A DNA stretch of 64,000 nucleotides from Paulownia fortunei. Lineage: Eukaryota; Streptophyta; Magnoliopsida; Lamiales; Paulowniaceae. The DNA lies in NCBI GenBank assembly GCA_019321725.1, contig CM033120.1, forward strand, positions 7,259,694-7,323,693, written 5' to 3'. A program made the position numbers and the translations under genes. Below are positions 45,712-59,110 of the stretch, in pieces; the first letter of the stretch is position 1, and each line of letters starts with the position of its first letter. The notes beneath the pieces were generated by a model that saw nothing but the letters and a program-made list of their open reading frames with translations, had not been told where the DNA came from and ran no database searches.

Positions 45712-47703
45712 TGGAGGTGTCAGAAATGTTACAGTTTATGAGCCTATCAAGAAGACATCCTTAGTTCTTTACAAGTACTTATGGATCATCTTTATATCTT
45801 TCTAGTGCTCATTGCCCAAATTGGATAGATATCTGCTTGTGACACTTAGAGCATATACGATATCGGTCCTGGTATATATCATTGTGTGTGTTATGCTTCT
45901 AATCATGGATATATAAGGTGCTTGAGTCATTCCTTTTCTTTTCTCTAGAGTTTTTGGGGACATAACTTCAAAAGAGAGATTCCATGACTTGTCGGCAAAA
46001 ATCCTCTCTTGGATTCTTTCATGCTAAACTTATTTAGCATTTTGTCTATGTATATGAATTGGGATAGTCCTAGCATCTGTTGGATCTATAGATTAATCCC
46101 CAACATAAAAAAAAAAGATGCTTCTCCCAAATCCTTTATGGAAAACTGCATAGACAACCAAGGTTTCATTGGTTGTAACATTTCTACTTCATTCATAATG
46201 AGTAGGATATAATCGATATATAATTCAAGAAATGTCACCATATTCCCACAAACCTTCTTGTATACACAAGGTTCATCTACATTCTTGAAAAAACTAAATG
46301 ATTTGATTGCCTCATCGAATCGATCACTAGCTATTTCACATAAACATGTCACCCCTATACTTCAAGGTATTTGTAAGAGAGAGTTTTGTCATGCCATATC
46401 TCATATGGCACTTTGGGCACCGACTTTGATAGTACTCTATTGTATAAGAATGCCGCTATTTATAAGGCATATACCAAAATGAAGAAAGAAACTCAGTGAA
46501 ACTTATCATGGACCAAACTATATCTAGTAGGGTTTGTGTTTCATCACTCTACTACCCCATTTAATTAGGGTATGCTAGATGGAGTCCACTTGGAGAGAAT
46601 CACATTCTCTCATAGATAATCAAGGAAGTTACTACCTAAGTATTCACCTCCTTGATAAGATAGAAGTACTTTGATACTTTGGCTAGTTTGATTCTTTACT
46701 TCATGCCTAAACTCTTTGAACTTTTTAAAGACTTCTAATTTGTATCTTAAAAGATACACTTATCAAAGTAATAAATGGTTGTCAGTAAAGGTAATGAAGT
46801 ATAAATAGTTCCTTCGAGCACTAACACTTAGTGGTCCACATGCATCCATATGGATCAAATTTAGTAGTTAGCGGCACACTCCACTTGTTCAATAAATGGT
46901 GATTTGATCATTTTTCCCATAAGACAAGATTCACATGTTGGCATTTCTTACAAGTTCCTAAGGTCAAGCAATTGTGCCATTTTATGAATTCTTTTCTTAG
47001 AGATATGACCTAATCAAGTGTGCCACATGTATGTTGAGGTTTGATTAACTAGATTTTGTTTGTTACTTTGTTGAATGCGCAGGATGAAACTTTGGGGTAG
47101 AACAATTATGAATTGAAGAAAAACTATTCCCACATCAATTGAAGAAGAACCATTATAAATGGAACACCTTCCATCCTTTATCGAAAAAGTAAAACATTCT
47201 CTATCCAAAACTAAAATAGATACAATGTTCTTTATTAATTCGGCAACATAACATTAATTATTTGAAACTATTCTATTTTTATATCCTAATGCTAAGTGGA
47301 CAGTCCTTATGGCTAATACATCAATCTCTTTCTTCATTCCCCAAACGAAGGGTTGTATCTCATCTACATAGCTCCTAACTTCTTGTCATCATCTACAAAT
47401 CATTGCATAGATGAGAATCATAGTCGGTATCTAATACCCAAGAAGGAACATTAATTAAGGGTAACTTCAACAAAGAATATACGAGAACCATTCTGGCGAC
47501 TCGCAATGTACTTCTTCTAGTCCTTCAATGCCCTGACTTGTTGTAATGGTGGTAATTGTCATTGACTTTAGAACCTTTTTTGACCCCACCATCAGCCTTC
47601 AACTTTTTTCTGGCAGCTCACGAAGTACTCCTTCCAATTCCTTCTTTAATACCCTAACTTGCCGCAATAGTGACATTTGTTGTTGGATTTGGAATCTTTT
47701 TTG
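45712..47703 (-). pseudogene. Copia element E: decayed gag-pol piece
   Basis: Family-2-like copia internal region on the minus strand. Read from the right: two copies of a zinc-knuckle segment (47696-47644 and 47575-47522), protease remnant near 47440, pre-integrase 47208-47014, integrase about 46990-46400, then a jump near 46330 to the end of RT. The RT piece is open at 46352-46086 (DEPCVYKK; YVDD decayed to YIDY), followed by RNase H to 45712, where Athila O interrupts. Upstream gag is cut by element D at 47704. No LTR of E is in the window. Confidence 0.83.
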
Positions 47704-49882
47704 TGATGTGTTCACTTAACCATGGGGTGTGCATAGCAGAAATTAAAAATTTTTAAAATGAATAACCATATCGAATATGGCATAACCCCCAATTTAATGT
47801 GATTTTATGGATTTTTCAATTTCCAATTAGGTTAACTAAAACAAAAAAGAAATTTCAATTTATAATTTTATGTACTCCGGTTGTTGTATGGTTTGAAGAA
47901 ATCAATTGCTAGCCCTCTTTTCTGAAAAGGTTCGAAAGGATCTAGACATCTCCCCTTTAATAAAGTCTACACTTCTTGTAAGAATACAAAATCAGAATTC
48001 CACTAACACTGATTCCTTTTACTAACCTAGTTTTCTAAGGGAAATTTAGTGAGTATTATTTTTTAACAAACCAGTGGTGTTGAAAATTAAGTATTTTCAA
48101 TCAAAAGATGGAATTTCGATTGTTGGAAGAAAGAAGATGCAAGATTGAGAAAAACTATTTTTTCTCTCTTTTGTTTAGAAGTGGCAAAAATTTGGAGTAT
48201 CCTACACTCAGATTTTTGGCCCCTCTATTTATGTAGTAGTGGCTGAAAATCCAATAGTCTAACTCTTGGAATTTTTGGCCTCTTTATTTATTGGTTGGAG
48301 GATTTTGGTAGATCACAAGATCTCCCAAAAATCTCCAACTCCATCTCTCTTATCTTTACAAGATATTAAGAGATTATCTTATCTAATCTAATTAGATATT
48401 TTCAAAAAATATCTAATTCTCTCAACTCTATCTTTTTCCAACAACTCTTATGGGCCTCTCCTAATAGGCCACTTAAATTTGGCTTAGACTTTTAATTAAA
48501 TCCACCAATTAATTCAATTAATTGATTAGGCCCAACTTCAATTAATTGAATCTAATCAATTAATTTAATTCCATCAAGTCCACCTAATCAAATTAGGCCT
48601 AATTAAATAAGCTAATTATTTAATTGAGTAAATTAATTTCATAATTAATTTAATTTATGGTGAACATTTAATTGATCTAATCAATTAAGTATTTCTCTCC
48701 AATTGGTCTTCCTAATCTTATTACACCCAACTAAATAATCTAATTATTAATTGAATGATTAATTCAACTCCTTGAATTAAATAAAGCCCCAACTAATTAA
48801 TTTATAATAATGAATTAGATCCAAGTCCTTGGATCAATTTCTAAATTAGAAACCTTCTATCTCAAATTTTGTGTGACCCTTTAGGTTTACAACTAAGCTA
48901 GCGGTGGGCTTGCAACTTATGAGTAACAATTATTTTGATTAATTAATCCAGTTAATTAATCCGCTTGAAATTAGCTCCTTACTCTAAAAACCTCACAAGT
49001 CATGGGAAACACTTAGCAAATGTATCATGACTACTTAGTCTGAGGTAAAATAACGAGCGAACCTATTTTAGTTACGAGTATTATAAGGTCCTTCTGTCAA
49101 TGATTAAGTCTATGTATGAATTATAAATCGAAACCCTAAATGACTCAATGACTATGATCCTATTTCAAGTTTCAATGACTCATGATGAATTGTTAGAAAA
49201 ACCCCATATAACATTCATCCCGCCTTGAAGGACTTTTGAGTCATGAACTATGAAAATATAGGAGATTCAATTGTTCTATTAAACAAGTGATGATCATTTT
49301 GTTGGCTGCTTATTAATCTCCATACATGATAATGCAATATCTAATGTGTCCCCTTTGTGATCGTTAGACAATCAGAAGATATATCAAGATGTAACACAAC
49401 GTGCATAAGGCTATCATTGTGCATCAAGTCTAAGAACTAGTCATGTACCATCGTAACATGGACATTCTTACTTCAACAGACAACGTCTCCAACTAAGAGC
49501 TTCTAGTGGACCTGTTCAGTATACTTGTTCTCTAATAAGTAATCACATATTTACACTAGTGTCACTATGTTGATGTCTATGGAGCGAGACATTCTCCTCA
49601 TGCGAGCAAGCATCGTATGCGCGAGTCTTATTGGACTATTAGATGTCCCATCTCAAAAAGCCCTTGACCCATAACTTATTTATGACCAAAGACTTAGAGG
49701 CATATTCCATGATCACATCATTTGCATGACCATGCCACATAGCTAAGTTTGGTTTATGGACTTTATTCAATTACATTGTGAAATTAAAGATGAAGAGAAT
49801 GTCTATTTTATTAATATGATTTGAAAAATATTCTTTTACAAAATACAATAGTATAAAAGACTTACCGGGCACTACTCCAATA
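47704..49882 (-). repeat. Element D 3' LTR
   Basis: 2,179 bp. The minus-strand start is TATTGGAGTAGTGCCCGG (TG decayed to TA) and the end is GTGAACACATCA. It aligns with 55358-56935 and with the LTRs of element B, and lies directly next to a clear PPT. Confidence 0.87.
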
Positions 49883-49894
49883 ATCTCCCACTTT
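49883..49894 (-). other. Polypurine tract, element D
   Basis: AAAGTGGGAGAT on the minus strand, directly before the 3' LTR. It is the textbook copia plus-strand primer. Confidence 0.88.
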
Positions 49895-52800
49895 CACTAT
49901 TGATAATTTCCCATGTACTTCAGGCCCATTTTCTCAAAATGTCCATCAAATACCTTCGACGCTAGGGTTTTGGTCAGTGGGTTTGCTACATTTTCTACTG
50001 AAGTAACTCTTTCTACTACAATGTCGCCTCTACCAAAGATCTCTCAGATCAGATGGTATCACCTCATAATGTGTTTGGATCTTTGATGAGATCTTAGTTC
50101 TTTTACTTGTGCAATAACTCCATTATTATCACAGTATATTAATATATGATCAATAATGGATGGAACTACACCCACCCTTGGATAAAGTTCCTTATCTAAA
50201 TAGCTTTTTTTTGTTGCATTACATGCAGCAATATATTCAGCCTCAATAGTGGAATCCACGGTCATCTCTTACTTGGAACTCTTCCAGCTAACCGTACTAT
50301 TATTTAAGGTGAATATGTATACGTTCATCGACTTGGAGTTATCTATATCGGACTGAAAACTAGAATTGATATAACCTTCTAGTTTTAGTTCTCTAGGGTC
50401 GTATATAAGAAAGATATCCTTAGTCTTTCTTAAATATTTTAAGATCATCTTTACGAATTTCTAGTGATCCTCACTTGGATTGGACTAATATCTTCTCTTG
50501 ATGCTCAAAGCATGTGTGACATCAGACCTCGTACATAGCATACCATATATTATATTTCTAATAGTAGATGCATAAGGTATACGGGTCATCATTTCTCTCT
50601 CATCTGGAGTCTTAGGGGACATAGACTTCGAGAGATAAATGCCATGACTCATTGGCAATAATCCTCATTTAGATTCCTCCATTCTAAACTTCTTTAGCAT
50701 TTTATCTATGTACGTGGAGTAGGATAGTCCGATCATCCTCAAAAATCTATCTCTATAGATCTTTATTCCCATAAAAAGGATGTTTTTCCTAAATCTTTCA
50801 TGAAGAACTAGTTAGATAACCAAATCTTAGTTGACTGTAGCATCCCTACATCATTCCTAATGAGTAGAATGTCGTCAATATACAACATAATAAATGTCAC
50901 TGCGCTCCCACTAACCTTCTTTTAGATACAAGGTTTATTTGGGTTAATGTAGAAATCAAATGATTTAAATGGCTCGTCAAACTGAATATTCCAACTTCGG
51001 GAAGCTTACTTTATTCTATAAATGGATCTCTGAAACTTATAAACCTTTTGCTCATTCCCTTTGGATATGATGCCTTTAGGCTTCCTTATAAAGGTCTCTT
51101 TCTTAATGTTTCTATTAAGGAAAGCGATATTCACTTCCATCTACCATATCTCGTAGTTATAATATGATGATATGGCTAGCAGAATCCAGATAGATTTTAG
51201 CATTGCTATTGGTGAGAATGTTTTCTCATAATCAATTCCTTGCTTTTAAGTGTAACTTTCATGGCCAATCATGCTTGATATATCACCACCTCTCCATTTA
51301 CTCCAAACTTCTCTTGTAGACCCATTTGGAGCAAATTGTAAGATTCCTTATGGTGGTCCACCAAGGTCCATACCTTGTTGGAGTACAAGGAGTCCATCTC
51401 GAATTGCATAGCATCTCACCAACTTCCCAAGTTGATGTCAGACATACCACTCCATAAGTCCTTATATCACTATCCAAAGGAGAACCTCCTCGTTGTTCTC
51501 TAACAAAAAACCATACATATCAAGTGGCTTTGAGATCCTTTCAGATCTCCTAGGAGGTTGTATGTCAAAAGGCCCAGCCATAGCTGGTTGGTCCATTACG
51601 CATCTATTGGGATGTTTTATGGGTCTTGAACATCTTCAAGTTTCATGACTTTGCTATTTATGCCTAATAGAAATTCCTCCTCTAAGAAGATGGTATTCCT
51701 CAAAATAAACACCCTTTGTTCTGAGGAGTCATAGAAATAGTATCCAATAGATTTCTTTAGATACCCCATAAACATACATGAATTGGATCTCATATACAAT
51801 ATATTTTCTACTTGTTGCTTCATGTAAACCACACACCCCTATACACTAAGGTACATGTATGAGGGTGGTTTCTGACACCACATCTCACGTGGTGTTTTAG
51901 GCATTGATGGCACTATATAAGCCCAGAATGAAAGGGAAAGTCTAATGAAACTAATCATCGATCGAACCATATCTAATAGAGTTTGATTCCTATGCTCCAC
52001 AACTCCTTTGAATTGAGGAGTAGTAGAAGGAGTCCACTGAGAGAGAATTCCATTCTCTTTTAGATAATCATAGAACTCTATGTTCAAGTATTCACCTACT
52101 CAATCTGATTGAAAAGATTTAGTACTTAGTTCAGTCTGTTTCTCCACCTCGCATTTGAATTCCTTGAACTTTTCAAAGGTTTTAGATTTGTACCTCATAA
52201 GGTACATATAACCATACCTAGAATAATTGTAAAGGTTATGAAGTAGTGATAGTTACCTCAAGCACCAACACTTAGTGGCCCGCATATATCTGTATAGATA
52301 AAATTCAATAGATTTTGGCTCACTCCACTTATCCAACAAATGGTGATTTGGTTATCTTTTTCTTAACACATGATTCAGATGTTGGCATTCCTTGCTTATT
52401 CTCAAGATTAAGCAATTGGGCCAACTTGTGCATTCTCTTCTTAGAAATGTGACCTAATCTAGCATGTCATAAAAATTTGAAACTATGATTATCTAATGTC
52501 CTTTTATTTTGTTGAACATGGAAAGGAGTTAAGTTGACTTACAATGTAAAAACCATTCATCAGTATGCCATTATAAATCAAGGTAGGACATTTAAAAATG
52601 GAACAACTTCTATCCTTAATCGAAAAGTAATATCCTTCTTCATCCAAAACAGGAACATAAATAATGTTCTTAACCAGCTCCAGAACATAAATACAAATCA
52701 TTTCATACAAAAATAAAACCCATTTCCTAAATATAAGCTAATAGTACCTATAGATAATGCAGCAATCTTTGCTCCATTCCCCAACCACAGACTGTTTCTC

Positions 52801-53752
52801 CTCTGCTTAGCTTCTTGCTTCTTGTTTCTTGCTTCTTGCCAACACCTACAAATCATTGCAAAGATGAGACCCACAACCAATATCCAATACCCAAGAAGTA
52901 TCGTTAACAAGTTAACTTCAATAAAATATATACATGAACTTTTTAGGTTCGCAAGGTACTTTTTGCAATTCCTCTTCTAGTGCCCAAGTTTGTTGTGGTA
53001 AAGGCATTTGTCATCGGCTTTATTGAAACACTTTGAGACCCCACCAATTATCTTCATCTTATTGGCCTTCGAGGAACTCTTCCCATTTCACTTCTTCTTC
53101 TTAGGCTTTGCAGCCTTTGAGTTGGAAGAGGATCCAACGAGCATGAGCAGCTTGTCCTTTTTCCTAGTAGACTCACTCATTTTCAACATGTTAACCAGCT
53201 CAACATGGCTAGTTTCCATCTTATACATGTTGAAGTTGACAATGAAGGTGTCAAACGATGGAGGGAGAAGTTGTAGGATGAGATCCACATAGAGTTAGTT
53301 GTCTATAATGACTCTAAGGGACTCATGACTTTCTATCAGGCTTATCATTCTTAATCCATGGTCATGGACTGAAGAGCCCTCCGACATAGTATCCTTAAAA
53401 GCTCTTTCGAGATCTAAACTCTCACCTGCCTAGTGTGTTCACCATACAACTCTTGTAGGTGAACGTAGATATCATGCGCATGCGCATGTACCTCATGTTG
53501 CCTCTGCAACTTATTCGACATCGATGTCAACATATAGCATTATGCCTATTGATCATCATCAACTTCTTGTTGATATTCTATAAGCTCATCCTCAGTCCCA
53601 TCTACCGACAGACTTGCCGGTGGAAGAGTATTGAGGATGTAGAATCTCCTCTTAGATTATAAGGCAATCTTGAGGTTCCTCAGCCAATCGACAAAATTAG
53701 GCCCAGTTAATTTATTAGTATCCAGGATTGATGTAAGTAGATTTTTAGCCAT
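49895..53752 (-). pseudogene. Element D gag-pol polyprotein, decayed
   Basis: The start is ATG 53752 on the minus strand (Met-Ala-Lys-Asn-Leu). Order: gag with the His-Ala repeat near 53478, knuckle remnant near 53000, protease near 52890 (open 52910-52698), pre-integrase 52710-52504, integrase about 52330-51900 (NGILSQWT, open 52087-51839), the integrase to RT link (open 51832-51617; GYLKKSIGYYFYD), RT about 51420-50750 and RNase H 50600-49895. The C-terminal part is open for 68 codons (50265-50059; EAEYIAACNATKK, RSHQRSKHI). Frames are interrupted throughout, so no product is expected. Confidence 0.86.
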
Positions 53753-55339
53753 TTTAATAGACAAACTACTAAAAACAAAATGAGGCAAAAAATGAGCATT
53801 CTTTCATAACATATTCATTTATAGAAAGGTCTTTAATTATAAATGTCTCACACTATTTTATTCGAATCATATTTCCTAGTGGGCTTGAGGCCCAATCAAT
53901 ATGTCATATGCCCTAATTTTATAAGCCCATAAAACATATTGATAGGTGGTTAACTTTTAATAATTGTATCTCCATATAACTCTCAAGATGTTTTGCCTCA
54001 CTTCTTCTCATAAACCCCAATTTTATGAGCTCATATGATACTAAGTGTCAAGCAAGACACATCAAACCTCCATGTAAATAGAGCATCAAAACGCTCCACG
54101 ACTCATGGCTAACATAGAGATGAGTCTGTTCCATGGGCATCATGCTTAGTAGAGATCACAATTTTCCTTTACAAAGGGCTAATGATTAAGTAAGGTAGTA
54201 TCGTCATGTCGTCTACATTTGATGGTAGGCATGAATCATTGGGTACAATCCAATTTTACCAATATTTGCTTGGAATTGGAATTTTAAGAAATCCTTTACC
54301 TGATTTTATATGCAAGTGGGGTATTCATTTCAACCAAGACCTTATCAATTTTATCTTTGTTTATTTAATGGTTTTGTATTTAATTGATAGCAAGCATATC
54401 ATTTGAAGCATTAAATAAACCCTACGCATACATCTAGTACATACATAAATAGATGATCATGAATTAATCCTATATGATCTATTTGAGCCAAAAATGGATC
54501 TAGGTCAGTCTAAGGGTAACAAAATAAAAAATAAAAACAATTTCTATTACATGAATATATCTAATACATTCATGGGTATTCTCTTGATCTCCGCCTTGGT
54601 CCTTCTTTTTATCCCACCAAAAAAAAAACCTCACGCTATACTACTCTCATTTCAAAAATATAAAATATATACAAAATAGAATAAGAGACACGCAGGCTCT
54701 ATTTTAAAAACCAAAAACAAAAATCAATCACATTAGTCAATGGCTCCATGATCATCCCATACATGCTCATAAAAACATCACATCAATTTTATCAAAGCAT
54801 GTAAATTTACCAACCATTAAAATTATCAATTTCAAGATTTGGGATATAAATTTATTTTTTTATGAAAAACCCTTTTTTAGAAATTTAAAATTAATAATTT
54901 AATTAAAAATTCAAAAAATTAATTTTTGCCAACTCGACATGATAGGGTTGTCCAACGGCCCAACACGTAGCAGCGTGCTACCTAACTTGGCGACACACCC
55001 AAAGATGAAAATAGCTCCACCTGTACTTGCCTAGCGTAGTGGGCAATGCACACGCTCAGCAAGTGCAGCTGCTTTGCACGCAACAATTACATGCTGGGTA
55101 GCCACGACACAGTCTATCGTGCTGGAGCTGGTGTGCTACTGGTGAGCAGCGCACATGGGTAATAGCCAACGGTGCTTCCTGCCTATGGTCCGATGCGACT
55201 ACCCTTTGCATCATATCCAAAATTTAAAAATTAAGAAAAATTACAACAAGAATAATATCTCTTAATCAGAAAACAAATATATTCAGAATTCAAGTGAATT
55301 CTATAGTTATAAACTAAAATCTAATTAGAATGGCATAAA
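53753..55339 (-). other. Element D untranslated leader
   Basis: About 1.6 kb, homologous to the leaders of I, B and C. The TGTATGGGATGATCATGGAGCC motif is on the minus strand near 54770. A GC-richer segment (about 54940-55205, with words such as CAGCGTGCTACC and GCACGCAACAATTAC) occupies the same place as the GC cassette of element I but has a different sequence. Confidence 0.65.
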
Positions 55340-55357
55340 CTATGGCTCTAATACCAC
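55340..55357 (-). other. Primer-binding site (initiator-Met tRNA), element D
   Basis: On the minus strand GTGGTATTAGAGCCATAG follows the LTR end GTAAACCCAATA. It differs by a few transitions from the sites of I and B. Confidence 0.88.
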
Positions 55358-56935
55358 TATTGGGTTTACCTAATCATGGGGTGTATGTAGCATAAATTAA
55401 ATTTTTTAAAATTAAACAAGCCATACTAAATATGGCACCACCCCAATTCAATGTGATTTTAACGAATTTGCAATTTCCAATTAGATTAAAAGAAACAAAA
55501 AAAGAGTTTAAATTTATATATTTATGTACTCTGATTGTTGTAGGGTTTGAAGCAATCAATTGCTAACCCTCTTTTCAGAAAAGGTTCATAAGGATCCCAA
55601 CATTTCCCCTCTTACGAAGTCTACACTTTGGGCAAGAATACAGAATCAGAATTTCACTAGTAATTTTGATTTATTTTACTTACGTAGTTTCCAGAGTGAA
55701 ATTTAGTAAAGTATTAATTCTTAAACCAACCGGTGGTGTTAAGAATTAGATACTTTCAATTAAAAGGTGGAGTTTTGATTGTTGGAAGGAAGAAGATAGA
55801 AGATTGAGAAAAACTAATTTTTCTCTCTTTTAATTTGAAGTGGCCAAAAATTTAAAGTGTCCTACACTCAAATTGTCGTCCCCTTTATTTATGTAATAGT
55901 AGCCAAAAATCTAAGAGTCAAACTCTTGAAATTTCCGACCTCTTCATTTATTGGTTGGGGGATTTTAGTTGGTTACAAGATCTCCCAAAATCTCTCTCTC
56001 TCTCTTATCTTCACAAGATATTAAGAGATAATCTTATCTAATCTAATTAGATATTTCCAAAAATATCTAATTCTTGGAACTCCATCTTCTTCCAACAACT
56101 CTTGTGGGCCTCTCCTAATAAGCCACTTGAACTGGGTTTGGACTCTTAATTAAATCCACCAATTAATTTAATTAATTGATTGGGTCTAAATTCAATTAAT
56201 GGATCCTAATCAATTAATTTAATTCCATCAAACTCACCTAATCAAATTAGACCCAATTAAATATTCTAATTATTTAATTGAGTAAATTAATTTAATAATT
56301 AAATTAATTAATGCTAACTCAATTAATTGATCCATCAATTAATTATTTCACTCCATTTGGTCTTTAATCTTATTAGGTCTAATTAAATAATTTAATTATT
56401 TAATTGGGTAATTAATTCAACTCCTTGAATTAAATAAAGCCTCAATTACTTAATCTGTATTAATTAATTAGATTTAATTCATGAGATCATTTTCTAAATC
56501 GTGTGTGACCCTTTAGGTTCACTACTAACATAGCATTAGGTTTGCAACACTTGCAACTTATAAATAACAATTATTCTGATTAATTAATCCACTTAGAATT
56601 AACTTCTTAATTCCAAAAACTTCACAAGTCATGGAAAATACCTAGCAAGTGTATCATGACTACTTAGTCTTAGGTGAAATAGCGAGCGAACTTATTTCAA
56701 ATAAGAGTACCATACACGTGAGGTTCTCCTATCAACTAATCTCCCGATTAAGCCTAGGGAATGGATTATAAGTCGAAATTCTAAATGACTCAATGACTAT
56801 GATCTCATTTCAAGTTCCAATAACTCATGTGAATCGTTAGAAAACCTAAGTCTAACATTCATCCCACATTGGCCAAAGACTTCTGAGTCATAAACTATGA
56901 AACATTCGAGACTCACTTGTTCTACTCAAAACATC
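55358..56935 (-). repeat. Element D 5' LTR, truncated
   Basis: It aligns with the 3' LTR of D from its end inward. The match to 49270-49300 stops after TTGTTCTACT near 56930, and unrelated AT-rich DNA begins. The first several hundred bases of the LTR are missing. Confidence 0.83.
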
Positions 56936-56958
56936 TAGAGAATGATCTACTTGAAATT

Positions 56959-57650
56959 AATAAATTTTTCTATATTTAAAATATTTAAAAATAAGAATAT
57001 AAATAGAGAATAATATATTTAGATTAATCAACTTATATCAATAAATAAAATTTAATAACATATATAGAACCATCGATTTGGAATAATTAAATAAAAACTA
57101 AAAATCAAACTTAAGATAATAAATAAAAATTAAGATAAAATAAGAAAACAAATATAAAATAATAAAATTAAAACTAATCAAATATCATACTTTAAGATAA
57201 TACATTTAGATTAAAATTAGTTACAAGATTAGATAGTTGTTTCGCTTTAAAATTTAAAAAACATAAAAATATAAATATGTAATAATATACTTAATCTAAT
57301 CAACTAAAATTCAATTCTAAATCTTAGGATGATAAACTATAATAATAAATTAGAATTTTATATATTAACTATATTTAAAATAATTCATAAACTAGGAACT
57401 TCAATTAATAATAATAAGCGTGATTAAAATATAAAATAAATAATTAAATTTCAACTTGAGATAATTCATTAAAATAAGATTAAATTTAGAATTATAAGCT
57501 CATTTTAATTCAACGAAATGTACCTGTCTCCGAATTCATGTCATGCAATGATATTTTTTTGATCTTTTTGTATTATATCTGAATAAAATTCGAATCATGA
57601 ATTATTATGAATGTCGAATAATACCCGCACACGCTTTTTTTACTATGCTC
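56959..57650. repeat. AT-rich direct repeat, copy 1
   Basis: It starts AATAAATTT and runs to ACTATGCTC. Shared words with copy 2 (57713) are in the same order and strand: AATAAGAATATAAATAGAG, TTAGATAGTTGTTTCGC, GATAATTCATTAAAATAAG, TGCCGAATAATACC-like. No coding potential, terminal repeats or known family are recognised. Confidence 0.8.
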
Positions 57651-57712
57651 TTAAAGGGTAATTAGTATATAAAAATAAAATTATATGGGAATAGAATAAA
57701 TTTAGGAATGCG

Positions 57713-58507
57713 AATAAATTTGCTGCATTTAAAATATTTAACAATAAGAATATAAATAGAGAATAATTAATTTAGAGTAATTAGGAAAAAACTTAATTCT
57801 AAATTCTAAGATGATAAATTATAATAGTCAACTAAAAATTTTATATACTAACTACAGTTTACATCATTCATAAAAAATTCAAGTTAATAATAATAAAAGT
57901 AATATAATAAGAAAAATTTAATAATATATAGAACCATGATTTAGAATAATCAAATAAAAAATAAAAGTCAAACTTAAGATAATAAATAAAAATTAAGATA
58001 AAAGAAGAATAAAAATATAAAATAATCAAATAAAAATAATCAAATAAAAATAATCAAATATCATACTTTAAGATAATATATTTATATTAAAATTAGTTAG
58101 AAGATTAGATAGTTGTTTCGCTTTAAAATTTAAAAAACATAAAAATATAAATATGTAATAATATACTTAGTCTAATCAACTAAAATTTAATTCTAATCTT
58201 AGGATGATAAACCATAATAATAAACTCAAATTTAATATATTAACTAACTAAGAACTTCAATTAATAATAATAAGCGTATATTAAAATATAAAATAAATAA
58301 TTAAATTTCAACTTAAGATAATTCATTAAAATAAGATTAAAATTAGAATTATAAGTTCATTTTAATTTAACGAAATATACCTATCCCCAAATTCATGTCA
58401 TTCAACAATATTTTTTTGATCTTTTTTGTATTATATTCGAATAAAATTTGAATCACGAATAATTATGAATGCCGAATAATACCTGCACATAATTTTTTAC
58501 TAGGCTC
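57713..58507. repeat. AT-rich direct repeat, copy 2
   Basis: About 100 bp longer than copy 1. The extra DNA (about 57785-57905) is itself similar to 57300-57420 and 58185-58270, so smaller units are duplicated inside the larger one. The copies differ by many small indels and substitutions, so the duplication is not recent. Confidence 0.78.
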
Positions 58508-59047
58508 ACTATTAAGTCATTTGCAAAATTAAAATTTCACTAAAATTTGATACTAGAGATTATGTTGGAGAGTATGTGAATGAAATTTTTTAAAGATTGT
58601 CCTCTTTAATAGGACTTTTAACAGCAAATAAGAGGAAAAAATGCATTTTTAGTTCCAAAGTTCAAGAAGTGTTAGAATTTTGATACCATGCTTAAAAAAA
58701 ACAATCTAAATTTAGTCCCCCACAAGCCAGCTTTTCATTGCAATATAGTCTTGAAGTTAAGTCTTGGACGGAAAAGGCTAGTTGTGTTTTAATTAACCAA
58801 AGTAGAGAGAAAAATGGGCGGAACATAATTTTTTTGGAGGGAAAATAAACATCATTGTAATCAAAAACTCATTTTGAAGCCATCTTCATTGTTGTCACTT
58901 ATAAATAATTAAAAAAAAAGGAATATTATAAAAAAAATTCATTAATTTAATCAAGAATGATTTGCCACTATGGGCTTGATGAGAACTTTCTGAAAAAAAT
59001 GAATTCTTTTTTCTAGAAATATAATCAAAATAGGTGAAGTAATGATG

Positions 59048-59048
<1 letters not shown>

Positions 59049-59077
<29 letters not shown>
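59049..59077. repeat. (TA)n microsatellite
   Basis: About 14 uninterrupted TA units inside the TIR element. Confidence 0.9.
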
Positions 59078-59080
<3 letters not shown>

Positions 59081-59110
59081 AAAGTAGAGTTATATGAACA
59101 AATAAAAAAG

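Larger units (their letters stand above)
47704..56935 (-). mobile_element. Copia element D (family 2), minus strand
   Basis: Complete in order on the minus strand: 5' LTR (cut off near 56935), primer site, leader, gag-pol, PPT, 3' LTR (47704-49882). It lies in copia E. The left flanking 5-mer is TTTTG (47699-47703); the partner is not visible because the far end of the 5' LTR is lost. The family matches element B by LTR words, the primer site and the His-Ala repeat in gag. All coding parts are broken by many stops. Confidence 0.87.

Noticed and set aside
45555..45764. 69-codon plus-strand frame at the edge of the Athila O LTR
   Set aside because: It crosses the LTR to copia E boundary and is antisense to both.
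56959..58507. The two direct copies as LTRs of one element
   Set aside because: Only about 60 bp separates them; there is no primer site, PPT or TG..CA end.
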